Source of the DNA: Flavobacteriales bacterium 33_180_T64 | Lineage (GTDB): Bacteria > Bacteroidota > Bacteroidia > Flavobacteriales > Flavobacteriaceae | NCBI GenBank assembly: GCA_002162685.1 | Contig: MAAQ01000005.1 | Span: 102,018-166,017 of the forward strand | DNA length: 64,000 bases | Direction: 5' to 3' | Shown here: positions 43,654 through 53,673 of the stretch, in pieces | Layout: each line of letters opens with the position of its first letter | Position numbering within the stretch: the stretch's first letter is position 1 | Notes under the pieces: model-generated | Seen by the model: only the letters and a program-made list of their open reading frames with translations | Databases searched by the model: none | What the model was told of the DNA's origin: nothing | Translations under genes and position numbers: made by a program

Positions 43654-45504
43654 ATGTGCGGAATTTACGGAACAACCTTAAACTATAACGAAACTCAGAT
43701 TCAGGACAAGCTGAAGCGAACTGCTTTTAGAGGTCCTGATAAAATGGGTTGGAAAATCTATAATGACTTCGATAATCAAATTGCTTTTGGCCATAATAGG
43801 TTATCTATTATTGATTTAGATGCACGCTCAGACCAGCCTTTTACATATAATGAGACTATTAATATTGTTTTTAATGGTGAAATCTATAATTTTCAAGACA
43901 TTAAAAACACCCTTCTAAAAAAAGGATATACATTTCGTACATCGAGTGATACAGAAGTCCTTTGTGCTGCTTATTTAGAATATGGCGAACAATGTCTCGA
44001 CCACCTAAATGGAATGTTTGCTTTTGTTATTTATGATAAGAAAAAGCAAATCTTATTTGGAGCACGTGATCGTCTAGGACAAAAACCTTTTTATTATTAT
44101 CACAACCAAAAAGATTTTGAGTTCTCTAGTCAGCTATCATCTATTCAACTCTATAATGATCAGCTTTCCATTTCAAAAAAAGCCATTGGATATTATTTAA
44201 CTTGGGGCCATATTCCTGATCCGCATTCAATTTTTAATGAAGTTAAAAAACTTCAAGCAGGTCATGCATTTACTTTTGATATTAAAAGCGGAAAAATGAC
44301 CACCAAATGCTATTGGGATATTGACTACAAAGGGAATACGTCTTATAAAGGGACTTATAATGAGGCAAAAGAAGAACTAGATTCGCTACTACACAATGCG
44401 GTATCTACACGTTTATTTGCCGATGTTCCTGTAGGTGTGTTTTTATCTGGCGGAATAGATTCTTCTGTAGTTGCGGCTTTGGCGACAAAAAGTTCTAATG
44501 CAAAAGTTAAAACCTTTTCCGTAAAATTTAATGAAGCCGAATTTGATGAAAGTCAGTATGCGCAACAAGTAGCAAGTCACCTTGATACAGATCATAATGT
44601 TATTCATTGTGATTATAATGAAGGTTTAGGTCTTATTGAAAATTTTAGTCATTTCTATGATGAACCTTTTGCCGATTCATCTGCCATACCATCAATGTTA
44701 TTAGCAAAGCATACAAAGAAACAAGTTACTGTAGCACTTTCTGGTGATGGTGGTGATGAGAGTTTTTTAGGATATGCGCGTTATAATTGGGTGACAAAAA
44801 ACAGTAAGCTTTATCAAATCCCTTATCCGTTACGTTCGTTGACATCAAATGTTTTAAAACACATCCCAAATTATAAACTTAAAATAGTTGCCGAAGGCTT
44901 AAAAGCGAAGAATAGAAACCTAGCGTACTTAAGTGTAATGACTGGAATTAATACCTCTTATGTTAATCCTACAGAAGATTTCAAAACTATTGATGATGTA
45001 AAATATTTAGACCATTCCTATAAAAATTTATACGAACGTGTTTCAGATTTTGATATCAAAACGTATTTAAATTATGATATCAATACCAAAGTTGATCGTG
45101 CTACTATGGCATATTCATTAGAAGCGCGATCGCCTTTAATGGATCATAGAATTGTAGATTTTGCTAGAGCATTGCCAACAGATTTCAAACTAAAAGGTGA
45201 CAACCAGAAACGTATTTTAAAGGATGTTTTATATCAGTATGTTCCAAAAGAGATCTTTGATCGTCCAAAAGCTGGATTTGCAATTCCATTTGCGACATGG
45301 TTTAGAGAAGATTTAAAAGATTATGTTTTGAGTGAGCTTGATGATGATAGCTTAAAAGCAATTCCTAACATTAACATCGAACAAGTTAAATTTATGATTA
45401 AACAGCATATGGATGGATCCTGGAATCGCTATCCGTTAATCTGGAAATTAATCGTACTAAAACAATGGCTAAGCACTCAAGGAAAAGGACTAACAATTAA
45501 GTAA
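43654..45504 (+). CDS. Asparagine-synthase-type amidotransferase 1
   Basis: A 616-residue glutamine-dependent amidotransferase. Cys2 of MCGIYGTT is the N-terminal nucleophile, with RLSIIDLDARSDQPF, NGEIYNF and SSDTEV in the glutaminase domain (about 1-200). The synthetase domain (about 230-600) has the PP-loop VFLSGGIDSSVVA and ALSGDGGDE. Within a polysaccharide locus such proteins (WbpS/WbmI-like) usually amidate uronic acid carboxyl groups instead of making asparagine. A second, clearly different copy follows 22 bp downstream. Confidence 0.88.
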   Translation: MCGIYGTTLNYNETQIQDKLKRTAFRGPDKMGWKIYNDFDNQIAFGHNRLSIIDLDARSDQPFTYNETINIVFNGEIYNFQDIKNTLLKKGYTFRTSSDTEVLCAAYLEYGEQCLDHLNGMFAFVIYDKKKQILFGARDRLGQKPFYYYHNQKDFEFSSQLSSIQLYNDQLSISKKAIGYYLTWGHIPDPHSIFNEVKKLQAGHAFTFDIKSGKMTTKCYWDIDYKGNTSYKGTYNEAKEELDSLLHNAVSTRLFADVPVGVFLSGGIDSSVVAALATKSSNAKVKTFSVKFNEAEFDESQYAQQVASHLDTDHNVIHCDYNEGLGLIENFSHFYDEPFADSSAIPSMLLAKHTKKQVTVALSGDGGDESFLGYARYNWVTKNSKLYQIPYPLRSLTSNVLKHIPNYKLKIVAEGLKAKNRNLAYLSVMTGINTSYVNPTEDFKTIDDVKYLDHSYKNLYERVSDFDIKTYLNYDINTKVDRATMAYSLEARSPLMDHRIVDFARALPTDFKLKGDNQKRILKDVLYQYVPKEIFDRPKAGFAIPFATWFREDLKDYVLSELDDDSLKAIPNINIEQVKFMIKQHMDGSWNRYPLIWKLIVLKQWLSTQGKGLTIK

Positions 45505-45526
45505 TAAATAAGCGCAAGCAAATTAT

Positions 45527-47425
45527 ATGTGTGGAATAAACGGAATTTTATATAAATCGTCTTCAGATGAAAGTGCCTTAAGACAATCGCTTACCAAAAT
45601 GAATGATTTGATTATTCATAGAGGACCAGATGATTATGGTGTTTTCTCTAATACAAATGCTAATTTTTCTCTTGGCATGGCTATGAGACGTTTATCAATT
45701 ATAGATTTAAGTTCTGGGCAACAGCCTATGTATTCAGAAGACAAATCTATTACTATCGTTTTTAATGGTGAGATTTATAACTTCCAAACACTAAAAAAGC
45801 AATTGATTGATGAAGGTGTAACATTTCATACACATAGTGACACTGAAGTCTTGTTACGGTTATATGAACAAAAAGGGACTGAAGCTTTTAAGGCTTTAGA
45901 TGGTATGTTTGCCTTTAGTATATTCGATTCTAATATCAATAAACTATTTATTGCTAGAGATTATTTTGGTGAAAAACCATTGTATTATACCGAAAATGAC
46001 AATGCTTTATATTGGGCTTCAGAATTAAAATCTATTGTATCTCTTCTAGATTATAAACCTGAAATATCGAAACAAGGATTAAATCTATTTTTTAAACTCA
46101 CATACATTCCTGCGCCTTTTACTATTTATGAGGGGATCCATAAGCTTGAAGCTAACAAATACATAGCCTATGATTTAAATACGTTTACATCTGAAATTAT
46201 AAGCATTCATGATACGTCTTCAAAAAGCACAAGTAAGCTTTCGTTTAATGATGCTAAAGTTGAGGTTAAACAACGTGTCTACAAAAGTGTAGAGAGTCGT
46301 TCTATTTCAGATGTAGCATTAGGAACGTTTTTATCAGGTGGTGTAGATTCGTCTGTAGTATCTCACTGTCTTGCTGATATGCAAGATTCTAAAATTGACA
46401 CCTTCTCTATCGGTTTTGAAAAAGCATCCTATGATGAAACAGATAAATCGAGAGTGGTTGCTAAATTAATCAATAGTAATCATCATGAATTCATAATCAA
46501 TGAAACCGATTTAAGACATAATATTGATGATATTCTTTTAAATTTTGATGAGCCCTTTGCCGATTCTTCTTCGCTCCCAACCTATTTGGTTTCAAATAAA
46601 ACAAAATCAAATGTTACAGTTGCTCTAACTGGTGATGGTGGAGACGAAGTATTTGGTGGTTATAATAAGTATTACGTAGGAAAGCTTAACAATAAATACA
46701 CTAAAGTGGTTCCGAAAGTAGTACATAAGCAAATAGATGCTGCTGTAAATACATTACTAAGGCGTAAAGATGATAATAGGGGTTTAAAATATAAACTGAA
46801 CAAGCTTATCAATACAATTAGTTATGATGATAATTACTATTGGGGAATTATTTCACTCGGGTTTCCTAACGATGAAATTAATCAATATTTAAATCCAGAT
46901 TTTCAATCAAATGCAGTGTTTGATTATTATAAAGAAGAAACACAAATTACGAATCCTAAAACATTAAATGATTTTAGAACTATAGATAGACATATGAGTC
47001 TTGAAGGTGATATGCTTGTAAAAGTAGATCGAACGAGTATGATGAACTCCTTAGAATGCAGAGCGCCTTTTTTAAACAGAGACTTGTTTGAATTTACAAT
47101 GACACTTCCAGAAAACTACCTTATTAAAAACTGGAGTAAAAAACACATTTTAAAAGAAGCCTTTAAATCTAATTTTCCAGAAGGGTTTCTTGAAAAATCA
47201 AAACGAGGTTTTGGTGTTCCTGTTGGAGACTGGTTACGAGAAGGTTTAAAAAAAGAACTTATAAGTTATATTGATAAGCGTTTTTTAAATGCTCAAGGGC
47301 TTTTCAATGCCAATGCTATCATCAAATTGGTTGACGAACATTTATCGGGAAAAAAGGATAGTACGTTTAAAGTATGGACTTATTTTTGTTTTCAAAAATG
47401 GTATAATTTTACTTATAATAAATAA
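45527..47425 (+). CDS. Asparagine-synthase-type amidotransferase 2
   Basis: A 632-residue homologue of the preceding gene: Cys2 in MCGINGILY, GPDDYGVFS, NGEIYNFQTLKKQL, the PP-loop GTFLSGGVDSSVVS and ALTGDGGDEVFGGY. The two copies keep all catalytic residues but differ across the whole length, so they are old paralogues with possibly different acceptors. It is followed after 11 bp by a GT4 gene. Confidence 0.88.
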   Translation: MCGINGILYKSSSDESALRQSLTKMNDLIIHRGPDDYGVFSNTNANFSLGMAMRRLSIIDLSSGQQPMYSEDKSITIVFNGEIYNFQTLKKQLIDEGVTFHTHSDTEVLLRLYEQKGTEAFKALDGMFAFSIFDSNINKLFIARDYFGEKPLYYTENDNALYWASELKSIVSLLDYKPEISKQGLNLFFKLTYIPAPFTIYEGIHKLEANKYIAYDLNTFTSEIISIHDTSSKSTSKLSFNDAKVEVKQRVYKSVESRSISDVALGTFLSGGVDSSVVSHCLADMQDSKIDTFSIGFEKASYDETDKSRVVAKLINSNHHEFIINETDLRHNIDDILLNFDEPFADSSSLPTYLVSNKTKSNVTVALTGDGGDEVFGGYNKYYVGKLNNKYTKVVPKVVHKQIDAAVNTLLRRKDDNRGLKYKLNKLINTISYDDNYYWGIISLGFPNDEINQYLNPDFQSNAVFDYYKEETQITNPKTLNDFRTIDRHMSLEGDMLVKVDRTSMMNSLECRAPFLNRDLFEFTMTLPENYLIKNWSKKHILKEAFKSNFPEGFLEKSKRGFGVPVGDWLREGLKKELISYIDKRFLNAQGLFNANAIIKLVDEHLSGKKDSTFKVWTYFCFQKWYNFTYNK

Positions 47426-47436
47426 TAGCTTCTGTA

Positions 47437-48525
47437 ATGGATACTAAAAAAATAAAAATATGCTTTGTTTTACCAGCTTTAAATGCTGGTGGTGCTCAAA
47501 GAATCATGTCGTTTTTAGCACAGCATATTGATAAAGATAAATTTGATTGTAGACTCTTAGTAATTGCAAAAGCAGAATCAACAGATTTTGACGTGTCGTA
47601 TGCTAATGTTCATTATTTTGATAAAGATCGCTTGCTATTAGTTGTTAGGCCCTTATTTAACTATTTTTTAAAACACAAACCAGATATTGTAATGGGCTCA
47701 ATTGGCCATGTCAATAAATTACATGCTATGTTTTCTTTTATATTAAGAAAAACATCATTTATTGGTAGAGAAGCTAGCTTAAATAGTATCATGTCTCAAT
47801 ACAATAAAAGCACGCATATTACTGGTTTTGTATGGTTTTTTAAAAACTACAGAAAACGTCTAAAAAAGATGGTTTGTCAATCTGAACAAATGGCTGAGTA
47901 TATGCATAAAGATCATGGGATTCCAAATGAAAGCATTCATATTATAAATAACCCATTAACTATTGAAGCTAAAGTAAAAATAGCTTCAACAAAAAAAGAA
48001 GCAACCAAAAAATTAATTACTATAGGGCGATTAAGCAAAGAAAAAGGACATGAAAGGATTCTAAATATACTTTCAAAACTTAATACCGATTGGCATTATA
48101 CAATTATTGGTGAAGGCAATCAATATGAAAGCATTATGGCGCAAATAAAAGCGCTACAATTTGAAGACAAGGTAACCTATATAAAATACACGAGTCATGT
48201 GACTCAATATTTAAGTGAAAGTGATGTATTCATTCAAGGGTCTTATGTTGAAGGCTTCCCTAATGCTGTCATGGAAAGCTGCGCTATTGGCACACCAGTT
48301 GTCGCTTTTGAAGCACCAGGAGGCACAAGGGACATCATACAAAATGACGTTAATGGGTATATTGCAAAAACAGAAGAAGACTACTTAAATCATCTCAAAA
48401 TGGCGTTGTACGAAAAAGAATGGGATTTTAATAGTGTTAGTCAATCAATTACAGATAAATTTGATGAGAAAATAATTTTAAGTAAATACGAGAATCTGTT
48501 CTTAGAAATAGGACATTCTAAATAA
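47437..48525 (+). CDS. Family 4 glycosyltransferase (GT-b)
   Basis: A 362-residue GT-B enzyme with VLPALNAGGAQRIMSFLAQH at the start, LITIGRLSKEKGHERIL at about 190-206, and GSYVEGFPNAVMESCAIGTPVVAFEAPGG near 275-300. The last segment, with GGTRDII, resembles PglJ/PglH-type GalNAc transferases, but donor specificity cannot be assigned. Codons and spacing are like the neighbours. Confidence 0.88.
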   Translation: MDTKKIKICFVLPALNAGGAQRIMSFLAQHIDKDKFDCRLLVIAKAESTDFDVSYANVHYFDKDRLLLVVRPLFNYFLKHKPDIVMGSIGHVNKLHAMFSFILRKTSFIGREASLNSIMSQYNKSTHITGFVWFFKNYRKRLKKMVCQSEQMAEYMHKDHGIPNESIHIINNPLTIEAKVKIASTKKEATKKLITIGRLSKEKGHERILNILSKLNTDWHYTIIGEGNQYESIMAQIKALQFEDKVTYIKYTSHVTQYLSESDVFIQGSYVEGFPNAVMESCAIGTPVVAFEAPGGTRDIIQNDVNGYIAKTEEDYLNHLKMALYEKEWDFNSVSQSITDKFDEKIILSKYENLFLEIGHSK

Positions 48526-48531
48526 CTCAAT

Positions 48532-49587
48532 ATGACTATAGTACATTTAAATATTGGCTTAGGTGCTGGTGGTGCCGAACATATGATTTTAGAGATGGCA
48601 AAAAAGAGCCAACAAAATCACATAAAGACGATCATATTTGCGATTACCAATAATAATCAAATTGAGTTTAAATTTGCTGAAAACAATTTAGAGTTTCATT
48701 ATTTAGGAATTAACTCCCCTAAACAGTTTTTTAAAGGGGTTAAAAAATTAAAAAACACTTTAGCAAACTATGATGATGTTATAATGCATTGCCATATGTT
48801 TCATGCTTTAATTGTAGGTGTTTTCTATAGCTTTTTTTACAAAAAAACACCTCTCGTTTTTACATTGCATAATATATTAGTTGAAGAAGTTTATCGACGA
48901 TTCACCTTGTTTTTTACGAAACCTTTTAGAAAGGCAGATATCAATTTTAGTGATCGTGCTTCAAAATGGTATTTAAAAAACACTAAAGTAATAGCGAATG
49001 GTGTTGATTTTGAAAAATTTCAACTAAAAGAAGAGCGGCATTACGATGCAAATGAACCTTTTAGATTTCTGTTTTTAGGTCGAATTGAAGAACAAAAAAA
49101 CCCTTTGATACTGGTAGATTTTGTAAAAAAACTTATTGATAAAGGACATACTAATTTTGTGATTAATGTTGCTGGTGAAGGTGATATGAAACTGCAACTT
49201 GAACAATTAATCAAGGTAAATAAATTTGAAAATTATATTCAGCTTTTAGGCTTTCAGAAAGACGTAAAACAACAACTGTGTAATGCGCATTGCATGATTA
49301 TGCCCTCCTTGTGGGAAGGCTTGCCAATATCGCTAATTGAAGCTTCGGCAACCAAATTACCTATTATAACAACACCTGTTGGCAGCATTCCAGATTTTTT
49401 TAATTCGAGTAACACTTTTGTAAGTCACTGTGAGGATTTTCATTTAGCTATGATTTCTGTGTTAAACAATTATACTGAAGCGCGTATTAAAGCAAATAAA
49501 CTTTATGTTGATAATAAAGGTATTTTTGATATAAATTCAGTGTATCAACAGCATTTAGATTTATACACATCTATAGCAACTAATTAA
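48532..49587 (+). CDS. Family 4 glycosyltransferase (GT-c)
   Basis: A 351-residue paralogue of GT-a at 42561. It starts HLNIGLGAGGAEHMILEMAKK, has FLFLGRIEEQKNPLIL, and the donor site SLWEGLPISLIEASATKLPIITTPVGSIPDFF. The similarity to GT-a covers the whole length, pointing to duplication within the locus. The two flank the amidotransferase pair and GT-b. It follows GT-b after 6 bp. Confidence 0.88.
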   Translation: MTIVHLNIGLGAGGAEHMILEMAKKSQQNHIKTIIFAITNNNQIEFKFAENNLEFHYLGINSPKQFFKGVKKLKNTLANYDDVIMHCHMFHALIVGVFYSFFYKKTPLVFTLHNILVEEVYRRFTLFFTKPFRKADINFSDRASKWYLKNTKVIANGVDFEKFQLKEERHYDANEPFRFLFLGRIEEQKNPLILVDFVKKLIDKGHTNFVINVAGEGDMKLQLEQLIKVNKFENYIQLLGFQKDVKQQLCNAHCMIMPSLWEGLPISLIEASATKLPIITTPVGSIPDFFNSSNTFVSHCEDFHLAMISVLNNYTEARIKANKLYVDNKGIFDINSVYQQHLDLYTSIATN

Positions 49588-49597
49588 ACGCCACTTA

Positions 49598-50743
49598 ATG
49601 CAAAAACTTATTCGTATTACTACAGTGCCTTCGTCTTTAAGAACACTCTTGAAAGGGCAGCATCGTTTTATGAATGCTCATTATGAAGTCATTGGTGTTT
49701 CAAGTGATGGTGATGCTTTACGCGAAGTAAGAGACAATGAAGGCATAGAAACTCATGGTATTGAAATGACCCGAACCATTACACCTTTTAAAGATTTAAA
49801 AGCCACTTACCTACTCTATAAGTTTTTCAAGACACAAAAACCTTTCATTGTACATACGCATACTCCAAAAGCCGGAACTGTTGGTATGTTAGCAGCAAAA
49901 TTAGCAGGTGTACCACACCGATTGCATACTATTGCGGGTTTACCCCTTTTAGAAGCTACAGGAGCAAAACGCAAGTTATTAGATACTGTAGAAAAGTTTA
50001 CTTATGCTTGTGCTACTCAAATTTTACCAAATTCTTTTGGTTTGGAGACAATTATATTAGATCAAAACTATACTAAAGCATCAAAGTTAAAAGTCATAGG
50101 TAAAGGGAGTTCTAATGGGATTAATACAAAACATTATGATGCTACTCTTGTTAGCAGCTCACAAAAGCAGAACCTAAAAGATGCACTTGGTATTACCGAA
50201 AAAGATCTTGTTTTTATTTTTATAGGGCGCATGGTTAAAGACAAAGGGATTAATGAATTGGTTGAAGCATTTCATAAAATATCAAAGGCAAATTCTAATA
50301 CAAAGCTTATACTTGTTGGTCCGAGAGAGAATCATTTAGACCCATTATTACCCAAAACCGAAGCTTTAATCCAAGGCAACAAGCAAATACTAGCTGTAGG
50401 TCTTCAAAAAGATATTAGACCTTATGTTGCAATTTCGCACGTATTAACCTTTCCTAGCTATCGTGAAGGGTTTCCTAATGTAGTATTGCAAGCCAGCTGT
50501 ATGGAATTACCTTGCATTGTTTCTAATATTAATGGTTGCAATGAAATTATTGAGAATTATAAAAATGGTTTGATTGTACCTGTAAAAAATGTAAAAGCGC
50601 TTGAAAATGCAATACAATTCATGATTAATGAACCGCAAAAAAGAACTGCGATGATTATGCATACAAGATCGAGAATTATAGAGCGATACCAACAGGAATA
50701 TGTTTGGAATGAACTTTTAAAAATGTATAAGAGTCTAAAATAA
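49598..50743 (+). CDS. Family 4 glycosyltransferase (GT-d)
   Basis: A 381-residue GT-B enzyme with HTHTPKAGTVGMLAAKLAGV (about 85-105), FIFIGRMVKDKGINELV and PSYREGFPNVVLQASCMELPCIVSN. This set is typical of the enzyme that adds the second sugar, next to the PglC-type initiating transferase (PglA-like). The adjacent gene is exactly such a transferase, starting on the last base of this gene, so a role as second glycosyltransferase is likely. Confidence 0.9.
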   Translation: MQKLIRITTVPSSLRTLLKGQHRFMNAHYEVIGVSSDGDALREVRDNEGIETHGIEMTRTITPFKDLKATYLLYKFFKTQKPFIVHTHTPKAGTVGMLAAKLAGVPHRLHTIAGLPLLEATGAKRKLLDTVEKFTYACATQILPNSFGLETIILDQNYTKASKLKVIGKGSSNGINTKHYDATLVSSSQKQNLKDALGITEKDLVFIFIGRMVKDKGINELVEAFHKISKANSNTKLILVGPRENHLDPLLPKTEALIQGNKQILAVGLQKDIRPYVAISHVLTFPSYREGFPNVVLQASCMELPCIVSNINGCNEIIENYKNGLIVPVKNVKALENAIQFMINEPQKRTAMIMHTRSRIIERYQQEYVWNELLKMYKSLK

Positions 50744-51369
50744 TGAAATTATACAACTCACTTATAAAAAGATTATTAGACATCATTACTGCAAGTATTG
50801 GTTTTATTTTATTGTTTCCTGTTTTTACAATTGTTTGGTTGATTTTAATGATAAAAAATAAAGGTAAAGCTTTCTTTTACCAAGAGCGCCCAGGGAAAGA
50901 TGAACGCATCTTTAAGATTATTAAGTTCAAAACAATGAACGACAAAACAGACACGAATGGAGTACTCTTACCCCCTTCAGAACGCTTAACTAAATCTGGT
51001 GTTTTTGTTAGAAAACATTCATTAGACGAAATCCCACAGCTACTTAATGTCATAAAAGGCGACATGAGTTTAATTGGCCCAAGACCGCTATTAATACGAT
51101 ATCTGCCACGATACAACGACTTTCAAAGACAACGCCATAATATCAAGCCTGGCATAACAGGATGGGCTCAGGTTAATGGGCGTAATGCTATTAGCTGGGA
51201 ACAGAAGTTTGAATACGATGTATGGTACACACATAACCTATCCTTTTTATTAGATATAAAAATCATATTTTTAACCTTCTATAAAGTCTTTAAAAAAGAT
51301 GGAATTTATAGTGTAGAAAATGATATTGTACCAGATTTTACTGGAACCAAACCTAAGCAAAAACAATAA
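50743..51369 (+). CDS. PglC-type initiating phosphoglycosyl transferase
   Basis: A 208-residue monotopic sugar-phosphate transferase that loads the first sugar phosphate on undecaprenyl phosphate. The re-entrant membrane helix (about 8-35), FFYQERPGKDERIF, the catalytic Asp-Glu in HSLDEIPQLLNVIKGDMSLIGPRPLL and KPGITGWAQVNGRNAISW are all present. The short form, lacking the extra N-terminal helices of WbaP, acts on UDP-sugars such as diNAcBac in Campylobacter. PglE- and PglF-like genes lie nearby, consistent with an amino-sugar substrate. Confidence 0.93.
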   Translation: MKLYNSLIKRLLDIITASIGFILLFPVFTIVWLILMIKNKGKAFFYQERPGKDERIFKIIKFKTMNDKTDTNGVLLPPSERLTKSGVFVRKHSLDEIPQLLNVIKGDMSLIGPRPLLIRYLPRYNDFQRQRHNIKPGITGWAQVNGRNAISWEQKFEYDVWYTHNLSFLLDIKIIFLTFYKVFKKDGIYSVENDIVPDFTGTKPKQKQ

Positions 51370-52404
51370 ATGGCTATTCATATTCTTTTTACTTGCGCAG
51401 GACGACGCAACTACTTAATTAATTATTTTAAAGAAGCTATAAAAGGTCAAGGCAAAATATTTGCTGTAGACATGTGTCTTTCGGCACCAGCAATGGTTGA
51501 TGCTGATGAAGCTTTATTAGTTCCTAGTATATATGATGCTAATTATATACCAGCATTAAAAGCCATCATTAAAGCAAATGCTATTACTGCTGTTATCTCT
51601 CTAAATGATTTAGAATTACCAATTCTAGCCAAGCACAAAAAAGAATTAGAAACCACTGGAGCTAAAGTTCTCATTTCTAGTGAACGTGTTATTAATATCG
51701 CTTTTGATAAAGTTGAAACCTTTAATTTCCTCAATTCTATTGGACTAAATACACCGCTAACTTATACGACACTTAAAGACGTTAAAAAAGCCATAGATAA
51801 TAATGCTTTAAAATTTCCTCTTGTAGTAAAACCACGTTGGGGAAGCGCTTCCATTGGTATTGATTTCCCTGAAACATATGAAGAGTTAGAGCTAGCTTAT
51901 AAATTACAGCAATTAAAACTTAAACGTTCTATTTTAAATACGGCAAGTGCTCATGATTTTGACAATGCTATTCTTATTCAAGAAAAAATAAATGGAAAAG
52001 AATACGGCATGGATATCGTCAATGATTTTGAAGGCAACTACTATGGTACTTTTGTTAGAGAAAAAGTTAATATGCGTTCTGGTGAAACAGACAAAGCGCA
52101 ATCTATTATTGATGAGCGATTTGATCATATTGGACAAATAATCTCAAAGCATTTAAAACATATTGGGAATTTAGATTGCGACGTATTTATTGCAAATAAC
52201 AAACTTTACACACTAGAGTTAAATCCTAGATTTGGAGGCGGTTACCCGTTCTCACATGAAGCAGGAATTAATACCGCTGCAATTTATATTGAATGGCTAA
52301 AAGGACAGACAAACACACTAGATAAATTTAATAATTATAAACCCGGAATGCTGTTTGCTAAATGCGATCGAATGCTTGAAATAAAACCTAGTCAGCAAAA
52401 ATAA
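51370..52404 (+). CDS. ATP-grasp ligase
   Basis: A 344-residue ATP-grasp protein, carbamoyl-phosphate-synthase/PylC-like. N-terminal LFTCAGRRNYLINYF (about 5-19) is a Rossmann-like start; the ATP-binding part shows FPLVVKPRWGSASIGI, IQEKINGKEYGMDIV and the metal-binding LELNPRFGGGYPFSHEAG. Such enzymes in glycan loci form amide bonds between a carboxyl group and an amine, for example adding an amino acid. It starts on the base after the transferase stop and its end overlaps the convergent GNAT gene by 17 bp. Confidence 0.85.
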   Translation: MAIHILFTCAGRRNYLINYFKEAIKGQGKIFAVDMCLSAPAMVDADEALLVPSIYDANYIPALKAIIKANAITAVISLNDLELPILAKHKKELETTGAKVLISSERVINIAFDKVETFNFLNSIGLNTPLTYTTLKDVKKAIDNNALKFPLVVKPRWGSASIGIDFPETYEELELAYKLQQLKLKRSILNTASAHDFDNAILIQEKINGKEYGMDIVNDFEGNYYGTFVREKVNMRSGETDKAQSIIDERFDHIGQIISKHLKHIGNLDCDVFIANNKLYTLELNPRFGGGYPFSHEAGINTAAIYIEWLKGQTNTLDKFNNYKPGMLFAKCDRMLEIKPSQQK

Positions 52405-53632
52405 TTTGCTGTGCTTTCTTAGTCCCTGTAATTAAATACGTTTCTAACTTATGGTGTTTATAAATCTTGATATTTGAAACTGGTTCGGGGTTTGCAAACA
52501 TAAATGAATACACAAATTGTGGCAAAAACTCGTATTTATTATCAGTATGATCAATTAAGCTATAGTCTTCAACTTCAAAGCGCTCAATAAAAGACAACTT
52601 AAAATTTGAGTGACTTGCTTTGTATTTAGATTGATCGCTAGAAAATAGATACTTAGACTTTCTATAGAGCTCGTTAACTTTCTTCTTTCTTAGAAAGAGT
52701 TTAAATTTATAATAGATTTCAATGCAATTTGCTGTTAAAACCGATTTAATAGATTTAGAATCATAAAAAATATGGTAATTAAAATCATAAACTAAATTCC
52801 CCCATTTACGCTTATAATCATAATCACCTTTAGAAAAATCTGAAATTTTATAATCATTTTCGAAACACCATTCAAGGAGTTTTATGATTGATGTTTTTCC
52901 AATACTAAACTTATAATAATCAGGATCAAAGACTGTAATCGTCTCAAAAAGGATGTCTTCAGCATGGAAATTCAATGTAATTCCTATAGGCGCATTCTCA
53001 TTACTTATCACAAGCAAGGAAGCCTTTTTTTCTTTAAGCATGTCAAATACTAACTCGCTATAATATTTCCATTTAGACTCACTTAAATGATGATAATTGG
53101 TTTGCTTTCCTTCAAAACGCTCACTCAATAACGAATGAAACTGTTTAAACACTTTATCAAAACGTTCTTGTGACAATTCTTCATGAATGAATTCATAAGA
53201 AATATTAAAACAGGTTTCTAATCGCCTTTGGTTGGATCTAAATTCACGTCTGTTTTTAGAACTAAACTGAGCATTAATATAATCTTCATAGGTATTATAG
53301 TTAGAGATATCCATCAAAAACCCTTGATACTGAAACACTTTTTTATGCTTCAGGTTTGAAGTCTGTGGTGGCTTAAACTCTTTAAGATCAAAATATGTAG
53401 GCACGTCATAAATCAAGAATGTTTTGCCCTTATAATCTAATTCATTATAGTTTAAACTATAACTAACCCCTTTAGTTAAATTTTTGCCAGCATTGACATA
53501 AACACCAAATTTAGAATGCTTAATGAATTTAATATCTTTTATAAAATTGAAAGACAACAAGGTATTTTCGCTATCAAAATGTTTTGACCAAATGCTTTCA
53601 AAAGTTGAAGATGTAAAAGGATTTTGAGTCAT
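52388..53632 (-). CDS. GNAT (Acetyltransf_6/CelD-like) acyltransferase
   Basis: A 414-residue protein of the CelD/BcsL-like GNAT group, related to FemAB-type transferases. INAQFSSKNRREFRSNQRRLE (about 125-145) and PIGITLNFHAEDILFETITVFDPDYYKFSIGKTSIIKLLEWCFENDYKISDFSKGDYDYKRKWG-like spacing match the family, which often transfers acyl or aminoacyl groups to sugars. It is the only gene of the locus on the minus strand. I chose ATG 53632 because the longer frame starts with TTG at 53668, inside a likely -7 box (minus TACATTTG, 53673-53666). Confidence 0.72.
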   Translation of the reverse strand: MTQNPFTSSTFESIWSKHFDSENTLLSFNFIKDIKFIKHSKFGVYVNAGKNLTKGVSYSLNYNELDYKGKTFLIYDVPTYFDLKEFKPPQTSNLKHKKVFQYQGFLMDISNYNTYEDYINAQFSSKNRREFRSNQRRLETCFNISYEFIHEELSQERFDKVFKQFHSLLSERFEGKQTNYHHLSESKWKYYSELVFDMLKEKKASLLVISNENAPIGITLNFHAEDILFETITVFDPDYYKFSIGKTSIIKLLEWCFENDYKISDFSKGDYDYKRKWGNLVYDFNYHIFYDSKSIKSVLTANCIEIYYKFKLFLRKKKVNELYRKSKYLFSSDQSKYKASHSNFKLSFIERFEVEDYSLIDHTDNKYEFLPQFVYSFMFANPEPVSNIKIYKHHKLETYLITGTKKAQQIIFAD

Positions 53633-53665
53633 AAATACAAAAGAAATACTAGTTCTGATTTTCGT

Positions 53666-53673
53666 CAAATGTA
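53666..53673 (-). promoter_or_regulatory. Predicted -7 box of the GNAT gene
   Basis: The minus strand reads TACATTTG, an exact TAnnTTTG match 33 bp before the ATG at 53632. The remaining gap to 54011 is A/T-rich and contains no gene or strong hairpin; it should hold the promoter of the downstream aminotransferase unit, which I could not locate with confidence. Confidence 0.4.

Noticed and set aside
43654..47425. AsnB-like genes as plain asparagine biosynthesis
   Set aside because: Two different copies embedded among glycosyltransferases make glycan amidation more likely; asparagine synthesis is not excluded.
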